A stretch of DNA of 18,938 bases from Thermoplasmatota archaeon (GTDB lineage: Bacteria; Pseudomonadota; Gammaproteobacteria; Burkholderiales; Thiobacillaceae), in NCBI GenBank assembly GCA_023475455.1, contig JAMCVR010000076.1, positions 1-18,938 on the forward strand, given 5' to 3'. The notes below the pieces were generated by a model. It did not search any database, had not been told where the DNA came from, and saw nothing but the letters and a program-made list of their open reading frames with translations. This document shows, piece by piece, positions 6,978-14,379 of this stretch; position 1 is the first letter of the stretch; every line of letters begins with the position of its first letter. The position numbers were made by a program, and so were the translations under genes.

Positions 6978-8537
6978 TCAGCCGCCGCGCACCATCGCCA
7001 TGACCCGGCCCAAGTCGAGCGTGCCCGCCTGCTGCTGGATCTGCGGCAGGTATTGCGTCTGCATCTGCTTGGCCGGGCCGAGCAGGTTCTGGAAGCTGTC
7101 GCGCAGCAGCGCCGTGTTCATCACCCGCCCGCCGGCGTAATAGCGCTTGGCCAGCTGGCCCAAGGCGTAGGTAGTGGCGAAGGAGAAGGCCATGCCGGTG
7201 GCCGCGCCGCCGATATTGCCGAAAGTCTTGCCCGCGGCCTTTCCGAGCAGGCCGCCCAGCAGCTTGCGGCCGAACTGCTCCAGATATTGCGAGGTGAGGC
7301 CGACCCCGGCGGCGGCGATGAACTCCTTGATGTGCCCCTGGTCGAGCGCGTAGCCGTGCGCCTTGCCGATGCCATGCACCATCTTGATCTGCAAGGGGAT
7401 GATGGCCATCGACGCCCAGGACTGCGGCAGCAGTTCCAGGGCGCCGTTGATGAGGGCGTAATTGAGGACGGACTTGTCCAGCTCGGCCTCCGACACCTTC
7501 GGCTGGGCCGCCACCACCGGGCCGGGCGCGGGTGCTTCAGACAGCGTGACGATGGCGTCGGCCTCGCGCTCGAACGCCTCGGCCTGTCCGGCATCGAGCT
7601 TGAGCAGGGCTTTCAGCTCGTCCAGAAAGCGCTGCTCGGCCTCGCTCTGGCGGCCGTCGGCGTCGCACACGCACACCGCCATTTCATAGGCGAGCTGGCG
7701 CTCGCCGGGCTCAAGCAGCGCGGCCGCGGCGGCTTCCAGCGTCACGCGCTTGAGCAGCACGTCCTGGTACAGCCGGGCCAGGTCGGGCGCGCCGGCGAAG
7801 GAGAAGGCCATGCCGGTGGCCGCGCCGCCGATATTGCCGAAAGTCTTGCCCGCGGCCTTTCCGAGCAGGCCGCCCAGCAGCTTGCGGCCGAACTGCTCCA
7901 GATATTGCGAGGTGAGGCCGACCCCGGCGGCGGCGATGAACTCCTTGATGTGCCCCTGGTCGAGCGCGTAGCCGTGCGCCTTGCCGATGCCATGCACCAT
8001 CTTGATCTGCAAGGGGATGATGGCCATCGACGCCCAGGACTGCGGCAGCAGTTCCAGGGCGCCGTTGATGAGGGCGTAATTGAGGACGGACTTGTCCAGC
8101 TCGGCCTCCGACACCTTCGGCTGGGCCGCCACCACCGGGCCGGGCGCGGGTGCTTCAGACAGCGTGACGATGGCGTCGGCCTCGCGCTCGAACGCCTCGG
8201 CCTGTCCGGCATCGAGCTTGAGCAGGGCTTTCAGCTCGTCCAGAAAGCGCTGCTCGGCCTCGCTCTGGCGGCCGTCGGCGTCGCACACGCACACCGCCAT
8301 TTCATAGGCGAGCTGGCGCTCGCCGGGCTCAAGCAGCGCGGCCGCGGCGGCTTCCAGCGTCACGCGCTTGAGCAGCACGTCCTGGTACAGCCGGGCCAGG
8401 TCGGGCGCGCCGGCCTCGGCGGCCAGGGAATCGGCGATGCGGCGGATCTCTTCGCGCTCGCGGTCGTGTTTGGCGCCGTCGGCGAAGGCGGCATGAAGGG
8501 CGATGGCGAGGATGGATTTCTGCTGTTCGGGGTTCAT
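6978..8537 (-). CDS. TerB-like/DUF697 protein enlarged by an in-frame internal duplication
   Basis: The frame encodes 519 residues. It starts MNPEQQKSILAIALHAAFADG, a TerB-like helical domain with acidic DGA and DADGR positions. This is followed by a Pro/Ala linker and a DUF697/YcjF-type region (INGALELLPQSWASMAIIPLQ, KLLGGLLGKAAGKTFGNIGGAATGMAFSF) that probably associates with membrane. A 618-bp duplication (206 codons) repeats part of the TerB domain, the linker and most of DUF697 without breaking the frame. Removing one copy gives a 313-residue protein with one of each domain, which is probably the native form. TerB relatives belong to tellurite/stress response networks; no activity is known here. 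It starts 2 bp after the VC0807-like gene. Confidence 0.8.
   Translation of the reverse strand: MNPEQQKSILAIALHAAFADGAKHDREREEIRRIADSLAAEAGAPDLARLYQDVLLKRVTLEAAAAALLEPGERQLAYEMAVCVCDADGRQSEAEQRFLDELKALLKLDAGQAEAFEREADAIVTLSEAPAPGPVVAAQPKVSEAELDKSVLNYALINGALELLPQSWASMAIIPLQIKMVHGIGKAHGYALDQGHIKEFIAAAGVGLTSQYLEQFGRKLLGGLLGKAAGKTFGNIGGAATGMAFSFAGAPDLARLYQDVLLKRVTLEAAAAALLEPGERQLAYEMAVCVCDADGRQSEAEQRFLDELKALLKLDAGQAEAFEREADAIVTLSEAPAPGPVVAAQPKVSEAELDKSVLNYALINGALELLPQSWASMAIIPLQIKMVHGIGKAHGYALDQGHIKEFIAAAGVGLTSQYLEQFGRKLLGGLLGKAAGKTFGNIGGAATGMAFSFATTYALGQLAKRYYAGGRVMNTALLRDSFQNLLGPAKQMQTQYLPQIQQQAGTLDLGRVMAMVRGG
7176..8414. repeat. Tandem direct duplication, period 618 bp (TerB/DUF697 gene)
   Basis: Bases 7176-7796 equal 7794-8414, with GGC shared at the junction. 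The period equals exactly 206 codons, so the reading frame survives. The residue junction reads AFSF-AGAPDLARLYQ, joining the end of the DUF697 segment back to the TerB domain. Confidence 0.92.
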
Positions 8538-8539
8538 GG

Positions 8540-9235
8540 TCAGGCTTTCGTGGAATGCAGCAAGTCGGTCAGTTTCAGCCCGGTCAGTTCGCGGATGACG
8601 CGGGACAGGTAATACAGCACGAACATCATCATCAGCGTGGACGGCAGGGCGATGGCGGGATAGCTCACGAGCGTGAGCCGACCGAGTTCCTCGTTGAACG
8701 CGGCGCTGCCCGCGGGGCTCACGACGATCCAGGTGGCCAGGAAATAATTCATGGCGGCGGAGAAGAAGAACGTGCCGCCGAGCATCCAGGTGGCGCGTTG
8801 CAGGCGGGCGTCGAAGGCTGGCGCCGCGCCGCGCGCTTCGAGCCGCTCGCGCACCCGCGCCACGTCGAGCAGGGCGGGGTTGTAGAGCAGGGTCTTGACG
8901 AGCGGATAACGGGTGCGGGTGGAGACGACGACGGCGAGGCCGATCAGTCCGGGCACGGCGGCTTCCTTCACCGCCAGCCATTGCGTGTCCAGTTGCAGCA
9001 GGCCGATGCCGCCGGTGAGCAGGATGCTGACCAGGCCCAGCGCGGCGAACAGGTTGAGCTTGCGCCGCGCAAGAAAATCCCGCGCGCCCCAGGCCAATGG
9101 GAAAGCCAGCGCCAGCAGCAGCGCGTTGACGGCGCCCAGGTTCTCCGGGCCGGAGAGCTTCATCAGGATCAGCGAGGGGATGACCAGGGTGACCAGCAGC
9201 TCGATCAGCGGATTGGGTTTGGCGGTGTCGGGCAT
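8540..9235 (-). CDS. VC0807-type integral membrane protein
   Basis: This 231-residue polytopic protein begins MPDTAKPNPLIELLVTLVIPSLILMKLSG and contains LNLFAALGLVSILLTGGIGLLQLDTQWLAVKEAAVPG, which I recognise as the VC0807 family. I count about six hydrophobic segments. Members may share a fold with the septation protein IspZ/YciB, but no transport or enzymatic role is established. It is packed between the rhodanese lipoprotein (8 bp upstream) and the TerB/DUF697 gene (2 bp downstream) and has no clear ribosome-binding site of its own, so it likely depends on coupling. Confidence 0.75.
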   Translation of the reverse strand: MPDTAKPNPLIELLVTLVIPSLILMKLSGPENLGAVNALLLALAFPLAWGARDFLARRKLNLFAALGLVSILLTGGIGLLQLDTQWLAVKEAAVPGLIGLAVVVSTRTRYPLVKTLLYNPALLDVARVRERLEARGAAPAFDARLQRATWMLGGTFFFSAAMNYFLATWIVVSPAGSAAFNEELGRLTLVSYPAIALPSTLMMMFVLYYLSRVIRELTGLKLTDLLHSTKA

Positions 9236-9243
9236 GGCGGTAT

Positions 9244-9651
9244 TCAGTTTCGGACGACCGGGTTGTCTTCGCCGATCCAGCGGGTAATGCCGTTGCGCAC
9301 GTTGTAGACCTGCGTGTAGCCCTGCTCCGCCAGTTCGCGCGCCAGGGCGTCGGTGCGGCTGCCGGTGCGGCAGATCAGGACGACCGGGTCGTCCTTGCCC
9401 ACCTCGGCGGTAAAGCGTGGCAGGAATTCCGGATGGGGCCGTCCACTTGCGTCAAGATAAGTCAGCGTGCGGCTGCCCTCCACCACGCCGGTCGATCGCC
9501 ATTCGTCCGGCCGGCGGATGTCGTACAAAGGCACGCCTTTCGCAGTCAGCGCTTTCAACCCGGCGTTGTCGACGTTGGTATAAGGCGGCTCGGCGCAACC
9601 GCCGAGGGCAAGCGCAAACAGCGCGGTGCCGAGCAGACAGGGCAGCCTCAT
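9244..9651 (-). CDS. Rhodanese-domain lipoprotein
   Basis: This 135-residue exported protein has a short signal peptide ending in a lipobox (LGGC, Cys19), then a single rhodanese domain: YDIRRPDEW (about 43-51), the active-site loop CRTGSRT with catalytic Cys94, and GYTQVYNVRNGITRW near the end. Rhodaneses carry sulfane sulfur on the loop cysteine; the CRTGSRT pattern fits a sulfurtransferase rather than a phosphatase. As a lipoprotein it would act on the periplasmic face, which suits a sulfur-oxidiser. Its ATG overlaps the terC-like stop (ATGA at 9651-9648). The substrate is unknown. Confidence 0.85.
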   Translation of the reverse strand: MRLPCLLGTALFALALGGCAEPPYTNVDNAGLKALTAKGVPLYDIRRPDEWRSTGVVEGSRTLTYLDASGRPHPEFLPRFTAEVGKDDPVVLICRTGSRTDALARELAEQGYTQVYNVRNGITRWIGEDNPVVRN

Positions 9652-10634
9652 TTCGCCCCCTTGCGCGTGGCGATCAGGCTGGCGATCACGCTCGACCCGA
9701 TCAACACCGCGACGATGGCGAGCGAGGCCTGCACCGGCACGTGATACCAGGGCGCGATCAGCATCTTGGCACCGATGAAGGTGAGCACCATGGCGAGGCC
9801 GTATTTCAGCAGATGGAAGCGGTCGGCCACGTCGGCCAGCAGGAAGTACAGTGCCCGCAGGCCCATGATGGCGAAGATGTTGGAGGTGAAGACGATGAAG
9901 GGGTCGGTGGTGATGGCGAAGATGGCCGGGATGGAATCCACCGCGAACACCAGGTCGGTGACCTCGATCAGGATCAGCACCAGGAACAGCGGCGTGAACC
10001 AGCGCACGCCGTCCTTCATCACGCTGAATTTCTCGCCGTGATGGTCCTCGGTGATGCGCAGATGCCGGCGCGCGAATTTCAGCACCGGGTTCTTCTCCAG
10101 GTCGGGCTGCTTTTCCGCCATCACCAGCATGCGCATGCCGGTGACGACCAGGAAGACGCCGAACAGATAGAGCACCCAGGAAAACTCGCGCACCACCCAG
10201 GCTCCTGCCAGGATCATGATGGCGCGCATGACGATGGCGCCCAGCACGCCGTAGATCAGCACCCGGCGCTGGTATTCGGGCGCAACGTGGAAGGCCGCGA
10301 AGATCAGCAGGAAGACGAACACGTTGTCCACCGAGAGCGACTTCTCGATCAGATAACCAGTGAAGAACTCCAGCGCCTTGCGGTCGGCGATCTCCGCGCC
10401 CACCGTGCCGTTCAGATACCACCACAAGCCGGCGTTGAAGACGAGCGCCAGGCTGAACCAGGCCAGCGACCAGAGCGCCGCTTCCTTGACGCTGACCTTG
10501 TGCGCCTTCCTGCCGCCCAACACGAACAGGTCGAGCGCCAGCATGACCAGCACGAAGGCGATGAAGGCGGCCCACATCCAGGGTTCGCCGATGGAAATCG
10601 CGGAATTCATATTGATATCAAATCTCGGCGTCAT
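9648..10634 (-). CDS. TerC/Alx-family membrane protein
   Basis: This integral membrane protein of 328 residues (320 if the ATG at 10610 is used) shows the family signatures EKSLSVDNVFVF and EVTDLVFAVDSIPAIFAI, whose acidic residues lie in membrane helices. I count about nine hydrophobic segments. TerC/Alx proteins are implicated in manganese export, alkaline response and tellurite resistance; which applies here is not decided by sequence. The longer start at 10634 directly follows the TGA of the preceding gene, so coupling is possible. Neither start has a strong ribosome-binding site. The rhodanese gene overlaps the stop by 4 bases. Confidence 0.88.
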   Translation of the reverse strand: MTPRFDINMNSAISIGEPWMWAAFIAFVLVMLALDLFVLGGRKAHKVSVKEAALWSLAWFSLALVFNAGLWWYLNGTVGAEIADRKALEFFTGYLIEKSLSVDNVFVFLLIFAAFHVAPEYQRRVLIYGVLGAIVMRAIMILAGAWVVREFSWVLYLFGVFLVVTGMRMLVMAEKQPDLEKNPVLKFARRHLRITEDHHGEKFSVMKDGVRWFTPLFLVLILIEVTDLVFAVDSIPAIFAITTDPFIVFTSNIFAIMGLRALYFLLADVADRFHLLKYGLAMVLTFIGAKMLIAPWYHVPVQASLAIVAVLIGSSVIASLIATRKGAK

Positions 10635-11225
10635 TCATTGCAGGGTGGTCCCGATGCGCGCGCTGACGCCGCCTTTTGACTTTTGCGCGATCGTCAGGCT
10701 CACGCGCTCGTGGCCTTTCGAATATTCGTGCGTCTCGGCGACCGGCGTGGCGGAGAGTATGGTCTGAGCATAGCCCTGCGCGGCGAACCCTCTGGCGTAG
10801 TGATCGAGCACCGCGGCGTAGTCGGCCTCGCCTTCGTATTCGATCGTGACCTGTTTTCCTTCCCGGTGCCAGTAGGTGCGTGCCATCCCCGGGTAGCGCG
10901 CCACCGGCCCCGGATCCGTGCCGGAGACGTCGCGTTGCGGCTGCGTTGTTGACTTGAGGGCGGGTATGAGTTCGCCCAGTTTTTCGCGCGCGCCGGGCAC
11001 AGCCTGCTCCGCCTGTTCCAGCACCCCGCGCGCCGCCTCGGGCGCGGCGCTCATCCAGCCCTTCGCCTGCCCGAAGAACCAGCCGATCAGCGCCAGGGCG
11101 GCCCAGATCAGCAGCCCGAACAGCACCAGCAGCCCTACGCCGACGGCGATCCAGGTGCGGCGGCGCACCTGGAAGAGCCGCGGCGCGAACTGGGCGGCGA
11201 AGGCGAAAAGACCGGGTTTGTTCAT
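10635..11225 (-). CDS. Uncharacterised single-span membrane protein
   Basis: I do not recognise this 196-residue protein. It has a basic N-terminus (about 1-23, ending QVRRRTW), one strong hydrophobic span (about 24-50), then an alanine-rich helical stretch and a soluble C-terminal domain of about 90 residues (from YPGMARTYWHREGKQVTIEYEGEAD onward). That domain is compact and beta/alpha in pattern and is probably outside the membrane. It begins 10 bp after yqhA and ends directly against the terC-like start, which places it in the same transcript. It could assist TerC or YqhA, but only position supports that. Confidence 0.7.
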   Translation of the reverse strand: MNKPGLFAFAAQFAPRLFQVRRRTWIAVGVGLLVLFGLLIWAALALIGWFFGQAKGWMSAAPEAARGVLEQAEQAVPGAREKLGELIPALKSTTQPQRDVSGTDPGPVARYPGMARTYWHREGKQVTIEYEGEADYAAVLDHYARGFAAQGYAQTILSATPVAETHEYSKGHERVSLTIAQKSKGGVSARIGTTLQ

Positions 11226-11235
11226 GGCAATTTCC

Positions 11236-11745
11236 TCAGTGGCCAGGGGATTTCGTGAGCCTGTCCATCAGCGCGAACAGCACGCCCGAGACGACGAAGG
11301 CCATGTGCAGGCCGACCTTCCAGGCCAGTTGCTCGTTGGTGTAGGCCTCGACGCTGACGAAGGCCTTGAGCAGCTCGATGCCGGAGATGGCGACGATGGA
11401 GCCGATGACCTTGAGCTTGAGGTCGGAGAAGCTCACATGCCCCATCCAGTCCGGGCGATCGATGTTATCCCCGGTGTCGATCTTGGAGACGAAGTTCTCG
11501 TAGCCGGCGAAGATGATGATGACGAGCAGGTTGGCCACCAGCGCCACATCCACCAGGGTGAGCACGCCCGCCATGACCTGGCTGCCTTCGCCCGTCAGCA
11601 CTACCGGAAGCAGGTTGATGAATTCCTTGACGAACTTGAACAGAAGCAGCGCGATGGCCCCCACCAGTCCGACATAGAACGGCGCCAGCAGCCAGCGGCT
11701 GGCGAATATGAAGCGTTCGAGGGAGTGTTCGATTTTTTGCATCAT
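11236..11745 (-). CDS. yqhA: YqhA-like UPF0114 membrane protein
   Basis: This 169-residue inner-membrane protein matches the UPF0114/TIGR00645 family: the N-terminus LERFIFASRWLLAPFYVGL, the central LVDVALVANLLVIIIFAGYENFVSKID and the segment FSDLKLKVIGSIVAISGIELLKAF are typical. It has four hydrophobic segments. Function is unknown. Two adjacent ATG codons (11745 and 11742) could start it, and no convincing ribosome-binding site is seen. It is the first intact gene of the tightly packed membrane-protein run, so a promoter would be expected between 11746 and 12007, but I cannot point to one. Confidence 0.88.
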   Translation of the reverse strand: MMQKIEHSLERFIFASRWLLAPFYVGLVGAIALLLFKFVKEFINLLPVVLTGEGSQVMAGVLTLVDVALVANLLVIIIFAGYENFVSKIDTGDNIDRPDWMGHVSFSDLKLKVIGSIVAISGIELLKAFVSVEAYTNEQLAWKVGLHMAFVVSGVLFALMDRLTKSPGH

Positions 11746-11875
11746 GAATCCAAAGACGATTAAAGCGGGGCACTAACGGTGCACAGCAGGGTTGGACGCT
11801 TTGCGGCGCCACCGTCGCGCCCATGCCTCCGCCACCCCGCACTGCCCGCGGCCGCGCGCGCCAGCCGGTCGTTGA

Positions 11876-11974
11876 GCGGGCATCGGCCCCCAGACCATAG
11901 ACGGTCTCGGTGGGGAAGGCCACCACGCCGCCGGCGCGCAGCCGCTCCGCCGCCGGGGCGATGAGGCCGGGCAC
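11876..11974 (-). pseudogene. tsaC/sua5 N-terminal remnant
   Basis: About 33 codons from a GTG at 11974 read PGLIAPAAERLRAGGVVAFPTETVYGLGADA, the N-terminal signature of the TsaC/Sua5/YwlC family (threonylcarbamoyl-AMP synthase, first step of t6A tRNA modification). After GADA the similarity stops and the frame runs into unrelated sequence, so the ATP- and threonine-handling core is missing. It is a decayed or cut fragment. A run of eight T (minus strand) lies just before it. Sequence from 11746 to 11875 holds no recognisable gene. Confidence 0.7.
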
Positions 11975-12007
11975 AAAAAAAACGCCGCGTTCCGGTCGAT
12001 GGCCTGG

Positions 12008-12394
12008 TCATGGATGCGGAGCACCAGGTTGCATGTCGATTTGAGCAGCCCCGTCCGCGCTTTCCGGCTCCGCGGACATGCCGGGTGCGAATTCCCGCTG
12101 TCGCGCCAGACGGCGCGCCAGAGCGCGTCCGGCGCGCTCGGCGGCGCGATCGATGGCCACGTAAAGATCGACCTCGGTGTCCTCGATCACCACAGCAGAC
12201 AAAGTTTTAAGCCGCACCTCGACAAAGCAGCGTTTGTCGGCGCCGCCGCGCGGGCCGTTGACGTCGGACAGCCGCACAGTGACCCGGGTGATGTGGTCGT
12301 CGCCGTGGTTCAGGCCGTAAGCCAGGCGCTTCATGAGGTAATCACGCAGGCCGGCCGTGAGGGTGAATCCCTGACTTTGAATATCCATTTGCAT
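12008..12394 (-). CDS. hpf: HPF/RaiA-family ribosome hibernation factor
   Basis: This 128-residue cytosolic protein opens MQMDIQSQGFTLTAGLRDYLMKRL and carries VTVRLSDVNGPRGGADKRCFVEVRL and DTEVDLYVAIDRAAERAGRALARRL. This is the beta-alpha-beta(3)-alpha ribosome-binding fold of HPF/RaiA. Such proteins bind the 30S decoding region and protect idle ribosomes in starvation. It is the short form: no C-terminal dimerisation domain follows, only a disordered Pro/Ala tail. AAGGA lies upstream of the ATG at 12394 at suitable spacing, so I prefer it to the upstream in-frame ATG codons. It lies alone downstream of sulP, 275 bp away. Confidence 0.85.
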   Translation of the reverse strand: MQMDIQSQGFTLTAGLRDYLMKRLAYGLNHGDDHITRVTVRLSDVNGPRGGADKRCFVEVRLKTLSAVVIEDTEVDLYVAIDRAAERAGRALARRLARQREFAPGMSAEPESADGAAQIDMQPGAPHP

Positions 12395-12459
12395 GACCGC
12401 ATCCTTTCCCATGTCTGAACACAGCCTCATCCTACGGCCATCCATAAAGGATAAAAATT

Positions 12460-12483
12460 CGAATTACCATGATGATTAATTCG
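12460..12483. promoter_or_regulatory. Dyad-symmetric AT-rich site upstream of hpf
   Basis: CGAATTA at 12460-12466 and TAATTCG at 12477-12483 form a 7-bp perfect inverted repeat around a 10-bp spacer. It lies in an AT-rich island that contrasts with the GC-rich surroundings, about 65-90 bp upstream of the hpf start. It could be an operator or part of the hpf promoter. The cognate regulator is unknown. Confidence 0.4.
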
Positions 12484-12585
12484 TATTTCTCGATTCATTG
12501 CCAGGCCGCCATGCTCAATTTCAAGCAATCTTCATCTTCCTCGCCGAAGCCCACACCGGGGGCGGCCATGCCGCCTGGACATCGC

Positions 12586-12613
12586 GCCGGCCGACCAGCC
12601 GATATCGGCCGGC
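12586..12613. other. Strong hairpin between sulP and hpf
   Basis: GCCGGCCGA at 12586-12594 pairs perfectly with TCGGCCGGC at 12605-12613 around a 10-base loop, and a 12-bp palindrome (GCCGATATCGGC) lies partly within it. A second small hairpin, GGCGGC-CAT-GCCGCC, is at 12561-12575. There is no T-tract, so it is not a classical intrinsic terminator. It may still separate the sulP transcript from hpf. The stretch 12484-12669 otherwise holds no gene I can support. Confidence 0.4.
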
Positions 12614-12669
12614 ATGGACGTGAAGGCCATAGGGTCGGAGCCACCCGGTTCCGGGACCGGCGGAGGCAT

Positions 12670-13554
12670 TCAAGAACGTTCTGCACGACGAGGCTCCTGC
12701 GGTGTTGTCGCTGGGCCGGCACGAGTGACCGGGTCGATTGCGGCCGCCTCCCTTCCGGCTTGACCGTAATTCCCGTAGCGTTCGTCGAGGACCCGAAGCG
12801 CCAATTCCTTCGTCTTGAAAACGTGGTCGGCGGGAATCGCGCCGGAAAGCGCGCCCTTTTCGAAAACCGACAGAACCTGCCGCTTCAGGCTGCTGAAGTA
12901 CAGGCCCACACCCTTGCTCCTGAGCTGCAGCGCCAAACTCCGCAGCTTCTCTTCGCCGGATGCGTCGACGTCGTTAATGCCGTTACCAATAACCAGAATC
13001 GCCCTCGCCTCGGGAAAACGGGTCAAAGCCTGTAGCAGTGCTTCCTCGAAATAGGCCACGTTGACGAAGTTGAGCGACCCGTCGAAGCGCATTACGACGT
13101 AATGCTCACTGATGGCCGGAAGGCCGTGCGTATCGACGCCCCCCAGTACGCCGTCCGGATGCCGGCCCAGCACTTCGGCTCTCGGGCGCATGTTGCGCAG
13201 CAGGTAGAGGCCGACCGTGAGCGCCACCCCCACCAGGATGCCGTTGGCCAGGGCGGGCGCCATGGCCAGCGTGGCGAGGAAAGTGACGATGCCGATCACC
13301 GCATCCAGCCGGTTGACCTTCCATGCGTCCAGCAGCGCCTTGACCCGAATCAACCCGAACACGGCGAACATGATGATCACCGCCAGCACCGCCTGCGGCA
13401 GATGGTAGAGCAGCGGCGTGAAAAACAGGATTACCAGCATCACGCCCAAGGCGCTGACGATGGCGAACAGGCCGGTTTTCGCGCCTTCCCGCGCAGCCAC
13501 TGCGGAACGCGAGAAGGAGCCGCTCACGACATAGGAATGGAAGAAACTGCCCAC
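12670..13554 (-). pseudogene. Duplicate 3' fragment of the SulP transporter (carries the native C-terminus)
   Basis: From the duplication junction at 13582 leftward this repeats the SulP sequence from the last membrane helices through the STAS domain. An ATG at 13554 (MGSFFHSYVVSGSFSRSAVA) opens the frame but is an internal methionine. Unlike the upstream copy it continues to the native end (ERYGNYGQAGREAAAIDP onward, TGA at 12670). Joined to the main frame with one 797-bp copy removed, it completes a 742-residue protein. Confidence 0.85.
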
Positions 13555-14379
13555 GATATTGGCCAGCCCCTGGCCAACCAGTCGAGGACCCGAAGCGCCA
13601 ATTCCTTCGTCTTGAAAACGTGGTCGGCGGGAATCGCGCCGGAAAGCGCGCCCTTTTCGAAAACCGACAGAACCTGCCGCTTCAGGCTGCTGAAGTACAG
13701 GCCCACACCCTTGCTCCTGAGCTGCAGCGCCAAACTCCGCAGCTTCTCTTCGCCGGATGCGTCGACGTCGTTAATGCCGTTACCAATAACCAGAATCGCC
13801 CTCGCCTCGGGAAAACGGGTCAAAGCCTGTAGCAGTGCTTCCTCGAAATAGGCCACGTTGACGAAGTTGAGCGACCCGTCGAAGCGCATTACGACGTAAT
13901 GCTCACTGATGGCCGGAAGGCCGTGCGTATCGACGCCCCCCAGTACGCCGTCCGGATGCCGGCCCAGCACTTCGGCTCTCGGGCGCATGTTGCGCAGCAG
14001 GTAGAGGCCGACCGTGAGCGCCACCCCCACCAGGATGCCGTTGGCCAGGGCGGGCGCCATGGCCAGCGTGGCGAGGAAAGTGACGATGCCGATCACCGCA
14101 TCCAGCCGGTTGACCTTCCATGCGTCCAGCAGCGCCTTGACCCGAATCAACCCGAACACGGCGAACATGATGATCACCGCCAGCACCGCCTGCGGCAGAT
14201 GGTAGAGCAGCGGCGTGAAAAACAGGATTACCAGCATCACGCCCAAGGCGCTGACGATGGCGAACAGGCCGGTTTTCGCGCCTTCCCGCGCAGCCACTGC
14301 GGAACGCGAGAAGGAGCCGCTCACGACATAGGAATGGAAGAAACTGCCCACGATATTGGCCAGCCCCTGGCCAACCAGT
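12784..14379. repeat. Tandem direct duplication, period 797 bp (sulP)
   Basis: Bases 12784-13582 equal 13581-14379, with the two bases GT shared at the junction. The period is not a multiple of three, so the SulP frame is broken at about 13581, just before its last 37 residues. The unit covers about the last third of the membrane domain plus the STAS domain. Confidence 0.92.

Noticed and set aside
7053..8612. 519-residue open frame on the plus strand
   Set aside because: Exact antisense shadow of the TerB/DUF697 gene, doubled by the same repeat. No family resemblance.
12495..12722. 75-residue minus-strand frame after sulP
   Set aside because: It overlaps the sulP 3' end in another frame, has basic low-complexity composition and no ribosome-binding site or family match.
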